A stretch of DNA of 64,000 bases, from NCBI GenBank assembly GCA_029245865.1, contig JAQWOM010000002.1:16671-80670 (forward strand), read 5' to 3'. Positions within the stretch are counted from its first letter, which is position 1. Each line of letters opens with the position of its first letter. This DNA is from Planctomycetota bacterium. GTDB lineage: Bacteria; Planctomycetota; B15-G4. Positions 1 to 9,315 of this stretch are shown in pieces. The notes beneath the pieces were generated by a model, which saw only the letters and a program-made list of their open reading frames with translations, did no database searches and was not told where the DNA came from. A program made the position numbers and the translations under genes.

Positions 1-301
1 GATAGTCCAGCATTCCACCAGACGCATCTTTCATGGACTCCAGGAGATCCGTTACTTGGAGTTCGAGTTGGCGCAGGTGGCTGGGCATCGCGCCGCTCGA
101 CGTCGCGTAATAGGTGACAAAAACACGGTCTTGGAGGCTCTCAAGAAAACGCTCTGTGCCTTCGCCGAGCTTGCCCAGCCGGACGCGACCGACTTCCACG
201 CGCGCGCCACGCATGTGCTCGGCCACATCGACAGCGACGCCAACAACTGCGCAGCCCAGCACCAGGTCGAGCACCAAGGAGGCGACTGAACGCGCTCTCA
301 T
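1..301 (-). CDS. GldG-like ABC transporter auxiliary protein (3' end cut by window)
   Basis: The first 100 residues are visible; the rest lies beyond the window start. The ATG at 301-299 overlaps the TAA of the upstream permease gene (TAATG), so translation is probably coupled. An N-terminal hydrophobic stretch (about residues 6-30) looks like a membrane anchor. It is followed by a segment containing VFVTYYATSSGAMPSHLRQL and then a stretch on a ligand-like loop, as seen in ABC-type auxiliary proteins of the GldG family (Pfam ABC_transp_aux). In those systems GldG-type proteins sit in the membrane beside a GldF permease and a GldA ATPase. The two genes upstream on the same strand match those partners, which supports the call. 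Substrate is unknown. Gld homologues are widespread outside gliding bacteria, so motility should not be inferred. Confidence 0.7.
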   Translation of the reverse strand, partial: MRARSVASLVLDLVLGCAVVGVAVDVAEHMRGARVEVGRVRLGKLGEGTERFLESLQDRVFVTYYATSSGAMPSHLRQLELQVTDLLESMKDASGGMLDY

Positions 302-1086
302 TACGCCCTGTCCCGCTCCAGCGCGACGGCTGTGAGCCACAGGAACAGCGCCGCTGACCCGACAAAGTAAATCACCGCGGGCAATCCAATCACTCCGCGG
401 ACGAATGCTTCGTAGTGAGGCATGACCGACACATGCTCGTACATCCAGGTCCCCGCAGATAGGTCGGGTGCTAACCCATCGAGTACAACGACGACTCGCT
501 CATCACCCAGCAACACAAAGAGAAAAACTGTCACGCTCGTCGTGACAAAGGCAACGATCTGGTCGCTGACCAGAGAAGAAAGAAACATTCCGATGGCGAG
601 GAACTGCGCGCCAAAGGCCAGCACGCCGAGATACCCCCCAAGCACGAGACCCATGTCCGGATGACCGAGAGTCGCCAGCATGATCACAATCGGTATTGAT
701 CCGGCGATCATGAGCACGAGCAATGCCAACGCCGCCAGGTACTTACCCACCACCGCCTGCATCGGCCTGATAGGCATGGTCAGCAACATCTCGATGGTGC
801 GCTGCTTTCGCTCTTCTGCCCACAATCGCATCGTGATTGCTGGCAAAAACACCGGCAAAAGCAACGGCATCAGGTCGAAGTAGCCCGTCATGTCGACCGT
901 ACCAACAAGAAAGAACTCGTTCATGAAGATCGAGTTGGCTAACAGGACAAAAGCAATCGTATAGACGTAGGCGATCCAGCTATCGAACGATGCGCTCAGC
1001 TCGCGCCTGGCAACAATCCACGCACCCGAGAGGGCACCCACACGAACGACACGTTCTGTCGCACTTCGGCTTGTATCTTGAGTCAT
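301..1086 (-). CDS. ABC-2 type transporter permease, GldF-like
   Basis: A 261-residue polytopic membrane protein with about six hydrophobic segments. The segment reading LLTMPIRPMQAVVGKYLAAL is typical of the GldF/NosY branch of ABC-2 permeases, and the length fits. The chosen ATG at 1086-1084 overlaps the TGA of the ATPase gene (TGATG); a GTG one codon upstream is the alternative. At its 3' end the stop overlaps the start of the GldG-like gene. The three genes therefore form a tightly packed minus-strand operon encoding one exporter. The permease would form the membrane channel driven by the neighbouring ATPase. The cargo cannot be read from the sequence. Confidence 0.82.
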   Translation of the reverse strand: MTQDTSRSATERVVRVGALSGAWIVARRELSASFDSWIAYVYTIAFVLLANSIFMNEFFLVGTVDMTGYFDLMPLLLPVFLPAITMRLWAEERKQRTIEMLLTMPIRPMQAVVGKYLAALALLVLMIAGSIPIVIMLATLGHPDMGLVLGGYLGVLAFGAQFLAIGMFLSSLVSDQIVAFVTTSVTVFLFVLLGDERVVVVLDGLAPDLSAGTWMYEHVSVMPHYEAFVRGVIGLPAVIYFVGSAALFLWLTAVALERDRA

Positions 1087-1844
1087 CACGATCCGGGCTC
1101 CGATCCCTCTCCTGCGCTCGGCGAACTGGAGCGCACGAGGCCCAAGACTTCACTTTCCAGATCGTGTCCATGCGAAGCAGCCCGGTCCTGCATCTCCTGA
1201 AGGCTTGTATCAACGAGCAATCTCCCATGACTGATGACCAGCAAGCGGTCCGAAATGCTTGCCACCTCGCTCAGGTTGTGACTGCTGAAAAGAATCGCGC
1301 GGCCTTCGGCAAGCTCTCGAATGAACTCTCGAAAGGCCACAACCTGCAACGGGTCAAGGCCGTGTGTCGGTTCATCCAGCAAGATCACCTGAGGGTCATG
1401 GATCAGCGCAGCTGCTACTCCGACCCGCTGCCGGTATCCCTTGCTGCACTGATTGACGCGCTTCTTGAAAACGTCCTTGATGGAGCACTTCTCTCCGACC
1501 CAGGCCATGCGCTCTTCAAGCCATGGGCCTGACACGCCACGCAACCGCCCAACGAAACGTAAGTATTGGTCAACTCTCATCGTTTCATACATCGCGTTGT
1601 GCTCGGTCAGGTAACCGAGCACCCGACGCGCCTCGAGCGGATGACTCGAGACGTCATGCCCAGCCACGGTGATCCGTCCGCTGGTCAGTGGCAACCAGGT
1701 GCACATCATCTTCAGCAGCGTGCTCTTGCCCGCACCATTGGGCCCCAGAAATCCGACGATGTCGCCCGCGTTCACATGGAAAGAAACCCCCTCCACGGCG
1801 ACGACCGATCCATAGCGCTTCGTGACGTCGACGACGTCAATCAT
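1086..1844 (-). CDS. ABC transporter ATP-binding protein, GldA-like
   Basis: A 252-residue ABC ATPase of normal length. Walker A is GPNGAGKST at residues 34-42. The signature is the variant CSKGYRQR near 133-140 rather than LSGGQ, a variant common in GldA-type and related ABC-2 exporter ATPases. Walker B is VILLDEP near 153-159 and the switch histidine lies in SSHNLSE. It is the promoter-proximal gene of the minus-strand exporter operon, and its stop overlaps the start of the permease gene. It should power that permease from the cytoplasmic face. Family assignment is secure; substrate and physiological role are unknown. Confidence 0.9.
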   Translation of the reverse strand: MIDVVDVTKRYGSVVAVEGVSFHVNAGDIVGFLGPNGAGKSTLLKMMCTWLPLTSGRITVAGHDVSSHPLEARRVLGYLTEHNAMYETMRVDQYLRFVGRLRGVSGPWLEERMAWVGEKCSIKDVFKKRVNQCSKGYRQRVGVAAALIHDPQVILLDEPTHGLDPLQVVAFREFIRELAEGRAILFSSHNLSEVASISDRLLVISHGRLLVDTSLQEMQDRAASHGHDLESEVLGLVRSSSPSAGEGSEPGS

Positions 1845-2089
1845 TCAAGGGCTCCGCAAGAGACGCGCCGAAAGGCACAAGGTGCGCGGATTATAGGCCG
1901 CTGCGGCTCGCAGACACACCTGCTTCCAGCGTTAAGATGAACTCTCCAGAACCTGCTGACCGACCCCCGGCTCGAACTCCCCGGGCTCCAGATACGTGCC
2001 AGGTCGATACGGTGTGGGAGAATACGCATCAAGCGATTCGGGGGGTCAGAACTCAAGCCCCTCGCCGATCCGAGTTCAATCTGGCGATG

Positions 2090-2098
2090 AGGAAGAGG
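2090..2098 (+). promoter_or_regulatory. Ribosome binding site deciding a TTG start
   Basis: AGGAAGAGG lies 8 nt before TTG 2107, the first codon of the L-2-hydroxyglutarate oxidase gene. An in-frame GTG at 2098 overlaps the purine run itself and a GTG/ATG further upstream would add about 37 non-homologous residues. The spacing favours TTG 2107. Confidence 0.55.
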
Positions 2099-2106
2099 TG
2101 TTTCCG

Positions 2107-3318
2107 TTGAGAACGCCCACATATGACGTTGCTGTGGTGGGTGCGGGCATCGTGGGCCTCGCAACGGCCGATGCCCTGGCCCGGGAGGGCGCGCGAGTCC
2201 TCGTGATCGAGACCGAGCGCGAGGTAGCCCTCCACCAAACCGGACACAACAGCGGCGTCATCCACTCTGGCCTCTACTATCGCCCAGACTCCCAAAAGGC
2301 TCGTCTCTGTCGCACGGGGCGGACACTCCTGCTGCAATTCTGCAAGGAACGAAACGTGCCCGTCGATGTTTGCGGCAAGCTGGTCGTCGCGACTCGTGAG
2401 GAAGAGATCCCTCGGCTCGAAGCCCTCGAACAACGTGGCATGGCGAACGGCCTCTTGGGATTGGAACGCCTGGGTCCGAGTCAGATTCGCGAACGAGAGC
2501 CCCATGCAGCAGGACTCGATGGGCTACTCGTTCCCGAGACGGGCATCGTCGATTTCCGCCGAGTTGCCCAAGCACTGGCTGAACGATGCCGAGAACACTC
2601 CGTAACAATTCGTACCGAGGCCCAACTGCACAAAGTCGACGTTGCGAGCGACCTGACACTCCAGACGAACGCAGGGTCATTTCACTCGGATTCCCTGGTG
2701 AACTGCGCTGGCCTGGAGGCAGATCGCGTCGCACGCATGTGTGGCCTCAAGCCCCACGTCACCCTGGTGCCTTTCCGGGGCGAGTACTACCGAATGGTTC
2801 CCTCGCAACGCGAACTGATACGACACGTGCTCTATCCAGTGCCAGACCCTTCCTTGCCATTCCTCGGAGTGCACTTCACACGAACGGTCGATGGCGAAGT
2901 CGAGATAGGACCCAATGCCGTCTTGGCGGGAAGCCGAACTGGCTACGCACGCGGTGACGTGAAGTGGGCAGATCTTGTCGACATGTTGCGAAGCAAGGGC
3001 TTCTTGCGCATGGCGTGGTCACATCGCCGCACGGGACTCGCAGAATGGATGAGGTCGCGTAGCACGCGGTCTTCCCTCGAGGCCATGCAACGCCTTCTCC
3101 CCACTCTTCATCGACAAGACATCGAACGAGCGGGAAGCGGCGTGCGTGCGCAGGCCGTCTCCAGTGAGGGCAAGCTGCTGGATGATTTCGTTCTGCTGAG
3201 AGGAATGCATAGCCTCCATGTCCTCAACGCCCCCTCACCTGCCGCGACCGCCGCCCTGGCCATCGGAGCCGAACTCGCCGACCGGCTCTCCTCGGATGGC
3301 AAGCAGCCCACCGGCTGA
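2107..3318 (+). CDS. lhgO: L-2-hydroxyglutarate oxidase (FAD-dependent)
   Basis: A 403-residue flavoprotein of the DAO superfamily, close to the usual length for LhgO. The Rossmann FAD site GAGIVG is at residues 12-17. It is followed by the diagnostic HQTGHNSGVIHSGLYY, a GKLVVATREEE stretch, PFRGEYYRM, YPVPDPSLPFLGVHFTR and the C-terminal NAPSPAATAALAIGAELA. All of these match the E. coli LhgO (YgaF) pattern. The family oxidises L-2-hydroxyglutarate to 2-oxoglutarate and passes electrons to the quinone pool at the membrane. It can clear the by-product of promiscuous dehydrogenases. The gene stands alone, divergent from the ABC operon across a 262 bp spacer that must hold both promoters. Confidence 0.92.
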   Translation: MRTPTYDVAVVGAGIVGLATADALAREGARVLVIETEREVALHQTGHNSGVIHSGLYYRPDSQKARLCRTGRTLLLQFCKERNVPVDVCGKLVVATREEEIPRLEALEQRGMANGLLGLERLGPSQIREREPHAAGLDGLLVPETGIVDFRRVAQALAERCREHSVTIRTEAQLHKVDVASDLTLQTNAGSFHSDSLVNCAGLEADRVARMCGLKPHVTLVPFRGEYYRMVPSQRELIRHVLYPVPDPSLPFLGVHFTRTVDGEVEIGPNAVLAGSRTGYARGDVKWADLVDMLRSKGFLRMAWSHRRTGLAEWMRSRSTRSSLEAMQRLLPTLHRQDIERAGSGVRAQAVSSEGKLLDDFVLLRGMHSLHVLNAPSPAATAALAIGAELADRLSSDGKQPTG

Positions 3319-3385
3319 CAGACCGCACTCATCTCGGCCGGGGACTTGGTAGTGTGACGCGACCCATCACCAGGATCCGTGTCGC

Positions 3386-5803
3386 GTGCTGCACAAGCAG
3401 AACCGAGCTCAAGCTCTCTCTCTTCAGGCCGCCTTCGCGACCGCTTCCGTCGTAGGACTCCAGGTCCTGCTACCGCGGGTCTTCAGCGTTCTGCTCTGGT
3501 ACCACCTCGGATTCTTGGCCGTCAGTCTCGCCATGCTGGGGTTTGCCGCCGGCGGTCGCCTTGTCCGGCGACGCGTCACGCGTACCGGCGAACCAGGAGG
3601 CGGGCTCGACCGTGGCTTGCTCGGTGCCCTTGCGGGACTCGCCGCGCCTCTCGCCATCGTGAGTATTTTGCGCCTGCCGCTCGAGCCCACTGACCTGCTC
3701 GACGATCCCATCGCCATGCTCTCCATGCTCGGCATGGTCATTGCCGTCGCCGTCCCCTTCTTGCTGCTCGGGACACTCATCTGTTCGGCACTCGACGCAG
3801 GTCGCGAACACATCGGCCGGGTCTATGGAGCCACCTTCTTGGGCGGTGCTGCGGGCGCCTTGCTCACCATCACTGCCATGCAATTGGGTGGCGCCCCCCT
3901 GGGCCTCGCACTCGCAAGCCTGCTTCCACTCTTGCCGCGACCACGCCTTGCGGGGCTTCCGGCCCTCGCGCTTGCTGCCACCGTGCTCATCTTTCCCACC
4001 GACCTGCTGCCATTTACCAGTCGCAAGCACTTCCCTGCGCTCAGTCCCGAGCAAGTCTTGCAAGAGAGTGACACGGCGACCACGCACACGGTGTTCTACA
4101 ACAACCTTCAGCACCATGGCCTGTGGGCTGACCACCCCGACTACTACGGACCGATCCCCCGCAGCATTGCGGCAGCTATCGACGCGTGGGCGATCACCTT
4201 CATCACTCAACGCGAGGGGCCTGATGACTTCCCTCTCTATCTCGATGCGCACCCAGCTGGACTCGCATATGTGGGCGTGCAACCAGACTTCGAGGCACTG
4301 GTCATCGGCGCAGGCGGCGGATGGGATGTTCTGCAAGCCCTCAAAGCAGGTGCTGGACATGTCACTGCCGTCGAGATCAACGCATCCATCGTGGATGCCG
4401 TCACAAATCGCTGGGCTGAGTATTCGGGCAATCTTTACCAGGACCCCCGCGTCGAAGTGCACGTGGCCGAGGGTCGACACTTCCTCGAAAATGACGATCG
4501 AAAGTACGACCGCATCGTCCTGGCGGGAGTGGACACTTTTGCGGCGACTCAAGCAGGAGCGTTCGCCCTCTCCGAGAACTACCTCTACACGGTCGAAGCC
4601 CTGCAGACCTACCTCGACCGACTCAAACCGGGCGGTATTTTGTTCATGACTCGGTGGTGGTTTGAGCCGCCTCGGCAAACGCTTCGGCTTGCGCTCACGG
4701 CCGCCGAAGCCATGCGTGAAGAGGGAATTGAAGATCCGCGCAAGCGACTCTTTATCGCGCTCGGCAAGAACGCACTCTTCTTCATGAAGGGTGGAAGCGA
4801 CTTCACAGCCCCGGAGTTGGACACGCTCGAACTCGCGGTTCGCAAGCGCGGACTCCAACAGCTCTATGCATGGTCTAGCCCATGGGATCCCGCACCCCGC
4901 CCGAGCCAGCCAACGCTAGTGGCCGCACTCGATGCCGAAGACCCCGAAGCCTGGGCACGTGCCTATCCCTACCGAGTAGATCCCACGACGGATGACCGCC
5001 CCTTCTTCTTCGAAAACGGCAAGCTTCAGACGCTCTTCCGTGCGGAGGGCAACTGGATCCACGATCGAGTCGGAGGGCAAGAAGTGCTCGTCGCGACATT
5101 GATCGCTCTTCTTGCCCTGGCATGGCCGCTTCTCTTCTTTGGAACGCGACCGAGCGCCTCGAACACAGAGACCGGCAATCAACGATCCACTGGCTTCACG
5201 CTCGCACCCTTCCTTTTCCTGGGTATTGGATTCCTATTCGTCGAGATCCCGCTCATGCAGCGACTCTCGTTATTACTCGGACATCCGCTCTATGCGGTCA
5301 CGGTGGTGCTCGTCTCTTTGCTCACCTGGTCCGGTCTCGGCTCCATGCTCGCGGGGCGCCTTTCTCCTCGCGCGGCCCCGCTCTTGCTCGTCACAACCGC
5401 AATCACGGTGGCCGCCATCCTCGTCGGCGGGTATGAGCCCCTGATCGGCATGGTGAGTCGCTGGACCTTCACGTCTCAGGTTGCAGCGGTCGTGGCCTTC
5501 CTTGCCTTGCCAGGGCTGACCATGGGAACTGGCTTTCCGATGGCGATTCGCGCCCTCGGTGACGCCCAGCCGACCTTGGTCCCCGCAGCCTTCACGTGGA
5601 ATGGCTTTGCGTCCGTGCTTGCCGGTCCGCTCGCTGTCCTGGTAGCTCTCCAGGTGGGCTTTCGCATGACGTTGCTCTTCGGAGCACTTTGCTACGTCCT
5701 TGCGGCGTTGATGCTGCTCCTTGCGCGTCACGGAGAAACTGCCCAGGCCTCGCGTGCCTTCGCGGCAGAAAGATCCGACCGGCGCTCTAAGCCCGCGACT
5801 TAG
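3386..5803 (+). CDS. Membrane-embedded spermidine synthase-like protein
   Basis: An 805-residue protein with three parts. Residues 10-205 carry about six hydrophobic segments. Residues 225-520 are soluble with an S-adenosylmethionine-type Rossmann fold: VIGAGGGWDVL near 306-316, acidic ribose contact VEIN near 329-332, then the conserved VDTFAATQAGAFALSENYLY. Residues 575-790 carry another set of membrane segments. This arrangement is known for large spermidine-synthase-like membrane proteins of unproven substrate. The typical polyamine-synthase acidic pair is not evident, so aminopropyl transfer should not be assumed. The start is GTG 3386 with no strong ribosome site. It is followed convergently by a glycosyltransferase gene whose 3' end overlaps it by 17 bp. 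Confidence 0.75.
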   Translation: MLHKQNRAQALSLQAAFATASVVGLQVLLPRVFSVLLWYHLGFLAVSLAMLGFAAGGRLVRRRVTRTGEPGGGLDRGLLGALAGLAAPLAIVSILRLPLEPTDLLDDPIAMLSMLGMVIAVAVPFLLLGTLICSALDAGREHIGRVYGATFLGGAAGALLTITAMQLGGAPLGLALASLLPLLPRPRLAGLPALALAATVLIFPTDLLPFTSRKHFPALSPEQVLQESDTATTHTVFYNNLQHHGLWADHPDYYGPIPRSIAAAIDAWAITFITQREGPDDFPLYLDAHPAGLAYVGVQPDFEALVIGAGGGWDVLQALKAGAGHVTAVEINASIVDAVTNRWAEYSGNLYQDPRVEVHVAEGRHFLENDDRKYDRIVLAGVDTFAATQAGAFALSENYLYTVEALQTYLDRLKPGGILFMTRWWFEPPRQTLRLALTAAEAMREEGIEDPRKRLFIALGKNALFFMKGGSDFTAPELDTLELAVRKRGLQQLYAWSSPWDPAPRPSQPTLVAALDAEDPEAWARAYPYRVDPTTDDRPFFFENGKLQTLFRAEGNWIHDRVGGQEVLVATLIALLALAWPLLFFGTRPSASNTETGNQRSTGFTLAPFLFLGIGFLFVEIPLMQRLSLLLGHPLYAVTVVLVSLLTWSGLGSMLAGRLSPRAAPLLLVTTAITVAAILVGGYEPLIGMVSRWTFTSQVAAVVAFLALPGLTMGTGFPMAIRALGDAQPTLVPAAFTWNGFASVLAGPLAVLVALQVGFRMTLLFGALCYVLAALMLLLARHGETAQASRAFAAERSDRRSKPAT

Positions 5804-6992
5804 GCGCACGGACAACCGCGTTCAAGATGTCTTGCATCTTGGCCATGGCAAGCTCCCATGAGCACTTCTCGATAGCCGTTTGCCGGGCAAACCGCCCCAT
5901 GGTCGCTCGGCGTTTCGGGTCATCGAGTAGAGCAAGGACCTTTTCGGCGAACAATTTCGGATCGTCGGCAACTTCCATGTTCACACCTTCAATCAACGGT
6001 AAGCCGCCACAGCTAACAGTCGTTGCAACCACCGGGCGCTCTAACGACCAGGCCTGAAGGATCTTGTTTTTGATGCCCGTGCCCCGCTTGAGCGGACATA
6101 CAAAAACAGATGATTTTTCAACCCACGGTTTCACGTCATCCACGAAACCGGTCACGGTCACCCCGTCGGATGCGAGTGCTTTCACACCGTCGATAGGATC
6201 CTTGCCAACAATGAACAACTTGACGTCCGGACGCTGCTTGAGAATCAGTGGCAGGACTTCCTTCACAAAGTCCTGAATCCCTTCTTCATTAGGGCGAAAG
6301 TTCATGGTCCCTTCGAACACGAGGCTTGGAAAATCCTCGGGGACCCCTTGAGGAGCGTAAGTTTCATGGTCGACACCATTCGGCACCACGCGCACTTCGA
6401 GGCCAGGGCAATGACTATTCAGAGTCTCCTTGTCTGTTTCTGAGACCACCGTGCAAATGCTGACATGCTCCAGGTATTTGCGCTGGAATCTCCACGTCTG
6501 GAGATAGGAGCGCCATGCTCGCACCCAATCAAAAAATGAGCCGGCGCGACTGAGATCAATGCGCGCTTCTTTGACAGCTTCGTCAGCAATATCCCCCAGA
6601 GTTGGGAGACCCAGTCGGTGGCTATACACGAGCATCTTGGCTCCCGCAGTCCAGACAAGGTCGATGTGATGCTGCTCCATCACTTTCAGCACCGCGACAT
6701 AAACGGCCGGATCAAAGTCATGGAGATCGTCGGGCGACAACGCTCCCAGCACGCGCCGAAAGCCACGAGGCTTAACAAGTGAGCGTGCAGGGAGGATGCA
6801 AGTCGAGGCGAACATCTTGCCAAGGTCTTCTGGCAACTGAGCCTCCCCCTGGCTCTCCCCGGCCAGCGGCTCCAGCGAAACCAGGTGAAGCTCATGGTCG
6901 GCTGCCAGCCGCTTCACGTAATTGTAGTTGTGAAGGTTGTAGCCATCATGGATCGGATGCATCGGCCTGTGCGTGAGTAGAAGAATCTTCAC
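5787..6992 (-). CDS. Glycosyltransferase, GT-B fold (stp1/PEP-CTERM-type sugar transferase)
   Basis: A 401-residue GT4-type glycosyltransferase. The N-terminus begins MKILLLTHRPMHPIHDGYN, and the nucleotide-sugar domain carries GTMNFRPNEEGI, LFIVGKDP, VTVTGFVDDVKPW and RGTGIKNKILQAWSLERPVV. These match the sugar-transferase family associated with PEP-CTERM/EpsH loci (TIGR03087-like). The GTG at 6992-6990 is chosen because homology begins there; 41 residues upstream in frame look non-coding. It probably adds a sugar to an exopolysaccharide or lipid carrier at the cytoplasmic membrane face. It is divergent from the sulfotransferase-like gene, with a 219 bp shared spacer. No EpsH or PEP-CTERM protein is visible in the window. 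Confidence 0.82.
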   Translation of the reverse strand: MKILLLTHRPMHPIHDGYNLHNYNYVKRLAADHELHLVSLEPLAGESQGEAQLPEDLGKMFASTCILPARSLVKPRGFRRVLGALSPDDLHDFDPAVYVAVLKVMEQHHIDLVWTAGAKMLVYSHRLGLPTLGDIADEAVKEARIDLSRAGSFFDWVRAWRSYLQTWRFQRKYLEHVSICTVVSETDKETLNSHCPGLEVRVVPNGVDHETYAPQGVPEDFPSLVFEGTMNFRPNEEGIQDFVKEVLPLILKQRPDVKLFIVGKDPIDGVKALASDGVTVTGFVDDVKPWVEKSSVFVCPLKRGTGIKNKILQAWSLERPVVATTVSCGGLPLIEGVNMEVADDPKLFAEKVLALLDDPKRRATMGRFARQTAIEKCSWELAMAKMQDILNAVVRAPKSRA

Positions 6993-7211
6993 GACAACCC
7001 CAATACCGAGCCGACCTACCGAGCCAAGGCCACAACAACGCGTACCCACCGCCGCTGCGCCAACTGAGGAGTCTACCGGACAACCCAAGGCACCCAAAAA
7101 AACACTGGTCGGCACTCTAGCACTGCTTAATGACTATGGTTACAGCACAGTCTGATCCAAACGAAGAAGACCCCCGTCTTCGCCACGCCCGCCCCGTGCA
7201 GGTCCTTGCCC

Positions 7212-8069
7212 ATGGCCCGCCCCGAATACCTCATCGCCTATTTTGGGCACCACAAGTGCGCTTCGACCTGGGTCCACAGCATCCTCGCCAGTGTTTGCGA
7301 TGAGATCGGCTTGCAATCGAGCTACCTCGCCAATGAAGAAATGTTTGGCGGCGACCTGCCCAGCTACCTCGCTCAGAACAGCGTCGATGTCCTGAGCCTC
7401 GTAAACGCCAACATCGAACATGTGCGCAAGCTGCCCGAGTTTCGCGGATTTCATATGGTTCGCGACCCGCGCGACATTCTTGCCAGCGCCTACTTCAGCC
7501 ATTTACACAGTCACAAAACTGAAGCCTGGCCTGCGCTGATCGAGCATCGCAACAAATTACAGCGCGTGTCTAAGGAAGAAGGCCTCTTCCTTGAAATGGA
7601 CTTCAATGCGAGTGTCTTTGAAGACATGAAGACATGGGATTACGAACAGACGAATGTGATGGAACTCAAGCAGGAAGTCTTTACCAAAGACCCGCTCAAC
7701 GGATTCGTGGAAGTTTTCCGGTTCTTGGGCGCGTTGGATGAAACACACCACGGGAAAAAATCGCAGGCGAAATACCTACTCACTTCCGCAGCTAATGTCA
7801 TCCGCCGTCACTACAAGCTGCCCATCGGAAAATCCATGGCAAGTCTGCCAGCCGAGCGCTTACTGGGCATCGTTCACAATCACCGTTTCGAAACAAAAAC
7901 TGATGGGCGTGCAGCCGGCGACGAAGATGTCACCAGCCATTACCGAAAAGGCACAGCAGGCGACTGGCGCAATCACTTCAAGGCCGAGCACGTCACGGAA
8001 TTCAAGCAGCGGCACAATGAGCTGATCCTCCAGCTTGGCTACGAAACCAATCCGGACTGGGGCCTCTAG
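7212..8069 (+). CDS. Sulfotransferase-family protein
   Basis: A 285-residue P-loop protein. GHHKCASTW at residues 12-20 fits the 5'-phosphosulfate (PAPS) binding loop, and MVRDPRDILASAYFSH near residues 78-93 fits the 3'-phosphate region with its conserved arginine and serine. These two motifs define the sulfotransferase superfamily. The acceptor cannot be predicted: it might be a surface glycan, given the divergent glycosyltransferase gene, or a small molecule. The ATG at 7212 is preferred to the TTG two codons upstream. The middle and C-terminal regions match nothing I recognise more precisely. Confidence 0.72.
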   Translation: MARPEYLIAYFGHHKCASTWVHSILASVCDEIGLQSSYLANEEMFGGDLPSYLAQNSVDVLSLVNANIEHVRKLPEFRGFHMVRDPRDILASAYFSHLHSHKTEAWPALIEHRNKLQRVSKEEGLFLEMDFNASVFEDMKTWDYEQTNVMELKQEVFTKDPLNGFVEVFRFLGALDETHHGKKSQAKYLLTSAANVIRRHYKLPIGKSMASLPAERLLGIVHNHRFETKTDGRAAGDEDVTSHYRKGTAGDWRNHFKAEHVTEFKQRHNELILQLGYETNPDWGL

Positions 8070-8094
8070 CCCTCAAGCGAAACGTGCGGCCCTC

Positions 8095-9315
8095 CTAGAG
8101 CCTCTCTGTCGAACGAGCCGACTCACGCTTCAATGCATCGGTGACCGCACTCGCCAGCTGTTCATACTGCTCCGAACGGTTGTAGAGCTGCGCAGAGACT
8201 CGGATCAATCGCTGCGGTGATTCCGGGAAACTGTGCACGGGCACCTCGATACGATGCTCTGACCACAAACCCTCCTGCAAAGCTGAGATCTCAAGTGGCG
8301 CCACCTCGCCGGAGCCCGGCTCGGCGGGAAGCACGACAGATGCCATGGAACCAATCATCTCTTCCGGCGCAGACTCCTCACACTGCAACGCAGCACAGAG
8401 AGTCGAACGTGCAGCAAGTGCCTTGGAACGATTCGATGCCATGAGCGCAGGCCACCCGCCCTCGATCAACCCACCCATCACGTCGATGGAGGCCGGGACA
8501 CTGAGCCAGGCGGTTGGATCTGCAGTCCCGGTCCAGTCGAACTCGAGTTGATACAGAGTGCGGTCCGTGCGAGGGCTATTGGCTCCATGGCTCACGACAA
8601 GAGGCCTGACCTGAGACCGACGGTCTTGACGCACAGAGAGGAACGCGGCTCCCTTGGGTGCACTCATCCACTTGTGACAGTGACCGACGTAATACGGAAC
8701 ATCGAGTGCACGCAAATCGAGCGGCAACATCCCCGGAGCGTGAGCCCCATCGACAAGAAGGTCGATACCGCGTGACTCAATTTCTCGCGCAAGTCGTTCA
8801 ACCGGAAGCACGAGAGCCGTAGGGCTTGTCACGTGATCTAGCAACACCAGCTTCGTACGTGGCGTCACAGCCTCTAGCACCGACTCGACAACCTCATCTG
8901 AAGATGCGATCGGCCACGGAAGATGCGCCACGGTCACAACAGCGCCGGTATCGCTTGCAACCGAGCGAGCTGCATTACTACACGCGTTGTAGCCATGATC
9001 AGTGATGAGGATTTCGTCGCCTGGCTTGAATGTCATCGAGCGCAACAGCGTGTTCACGCCAGTTGTCGGATTGGATACGAAAGCAATGCTCTCGGAATCT
9101 GCGCCGACAAACTCCGCAAGCCGCTCACGCGCCGTGTCCAACAACGGCTCGTACGCACGCAACAAAAAGTCCATGGGGTTGCGTTCAAGTTGCGCACGAA
9201 AGTCGCTCTGGGCAGCAAGGACTTCGACCGGGCACGCCCCGAAGGAGCCGTGATTCAGAAAGACGACTGACGGGTCTAGCCCCCAGGCGTCGGCGGGATC
9301 TTTGGTTGTGGTCAT
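8095..9315 (-). CDS. Aminotransferase class V family (isopenicillin-N epimerase-like)
   Basis: A 406-residue PLP enzyme of fold type I. It shows VVFLNHGSFGACP near the start, SNPTTGVNTLLRS, LVDGAHAPGML with the PLP-contacting aspartate, and HCHKWMSAPKG with the Schiff-base lysine. This combination is typical of the isopenicillin-N epimerase/cysteine-desulfurase-like branch. That branch covers epimerases, desulfurases and other lyases, so no specific substrate is claimed. No penicillin or iron-sulfur assembly genes are adjacent. The gene is convergent with the sulfotransferase-like gene (25 bp apart) and divergent from the GIY-YIG gene. Confidence 0.85.
   Translation of the reverse strand: MTTTKDPADAWGLDPSVVFLNHGSFGACPVEVLAAQSDFRAQLERNPMDFLLRAYEPLLDTARERLAEFVGADSESIAFVSNPTTGVNTLLRSMTFKPGDEILITDHGYNACSNAARSVASDTGAVVTVAHLPWPIASSDEVVESVLEAVTPRTKLVLLDHVTSPTALVLPVERLAREIESRGIDLLVDGAHAPGMLPLDLRALDVPYYVGHCHKWMSAPKGAAFLSVRQDRRSQVRPLVVSHGANSPRTDRTLYQLEFDWTGTADPTAWLSVPASIDVMGGLIEGGWPALMASNRSKALAARSTLCAALQCEESAPEEMIGSMASVVLPAEPGSGEVAPLEISALQEGLWSEHRIEVPVHSFPESPQRLIRVSAQLYNRSEQYEQLASAVTDALKRESARSTERL

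Noticed and set aside
301..1844. ABC operon as a nitrous-oxide NosDFY system
   Set aside because: The visible third gene is GldG-like with an anchored auxiliary domain, not NosD, and the ATPase signature SKGYRQR fits GldA.
3470..4858. 462-codon frame on the minus strand inside the spermidine-synthase-like gene
   Set aside because: Antisense to a gene with clear motifs; its translation has no recognisable domain and it is explained by GC-biased third positions.
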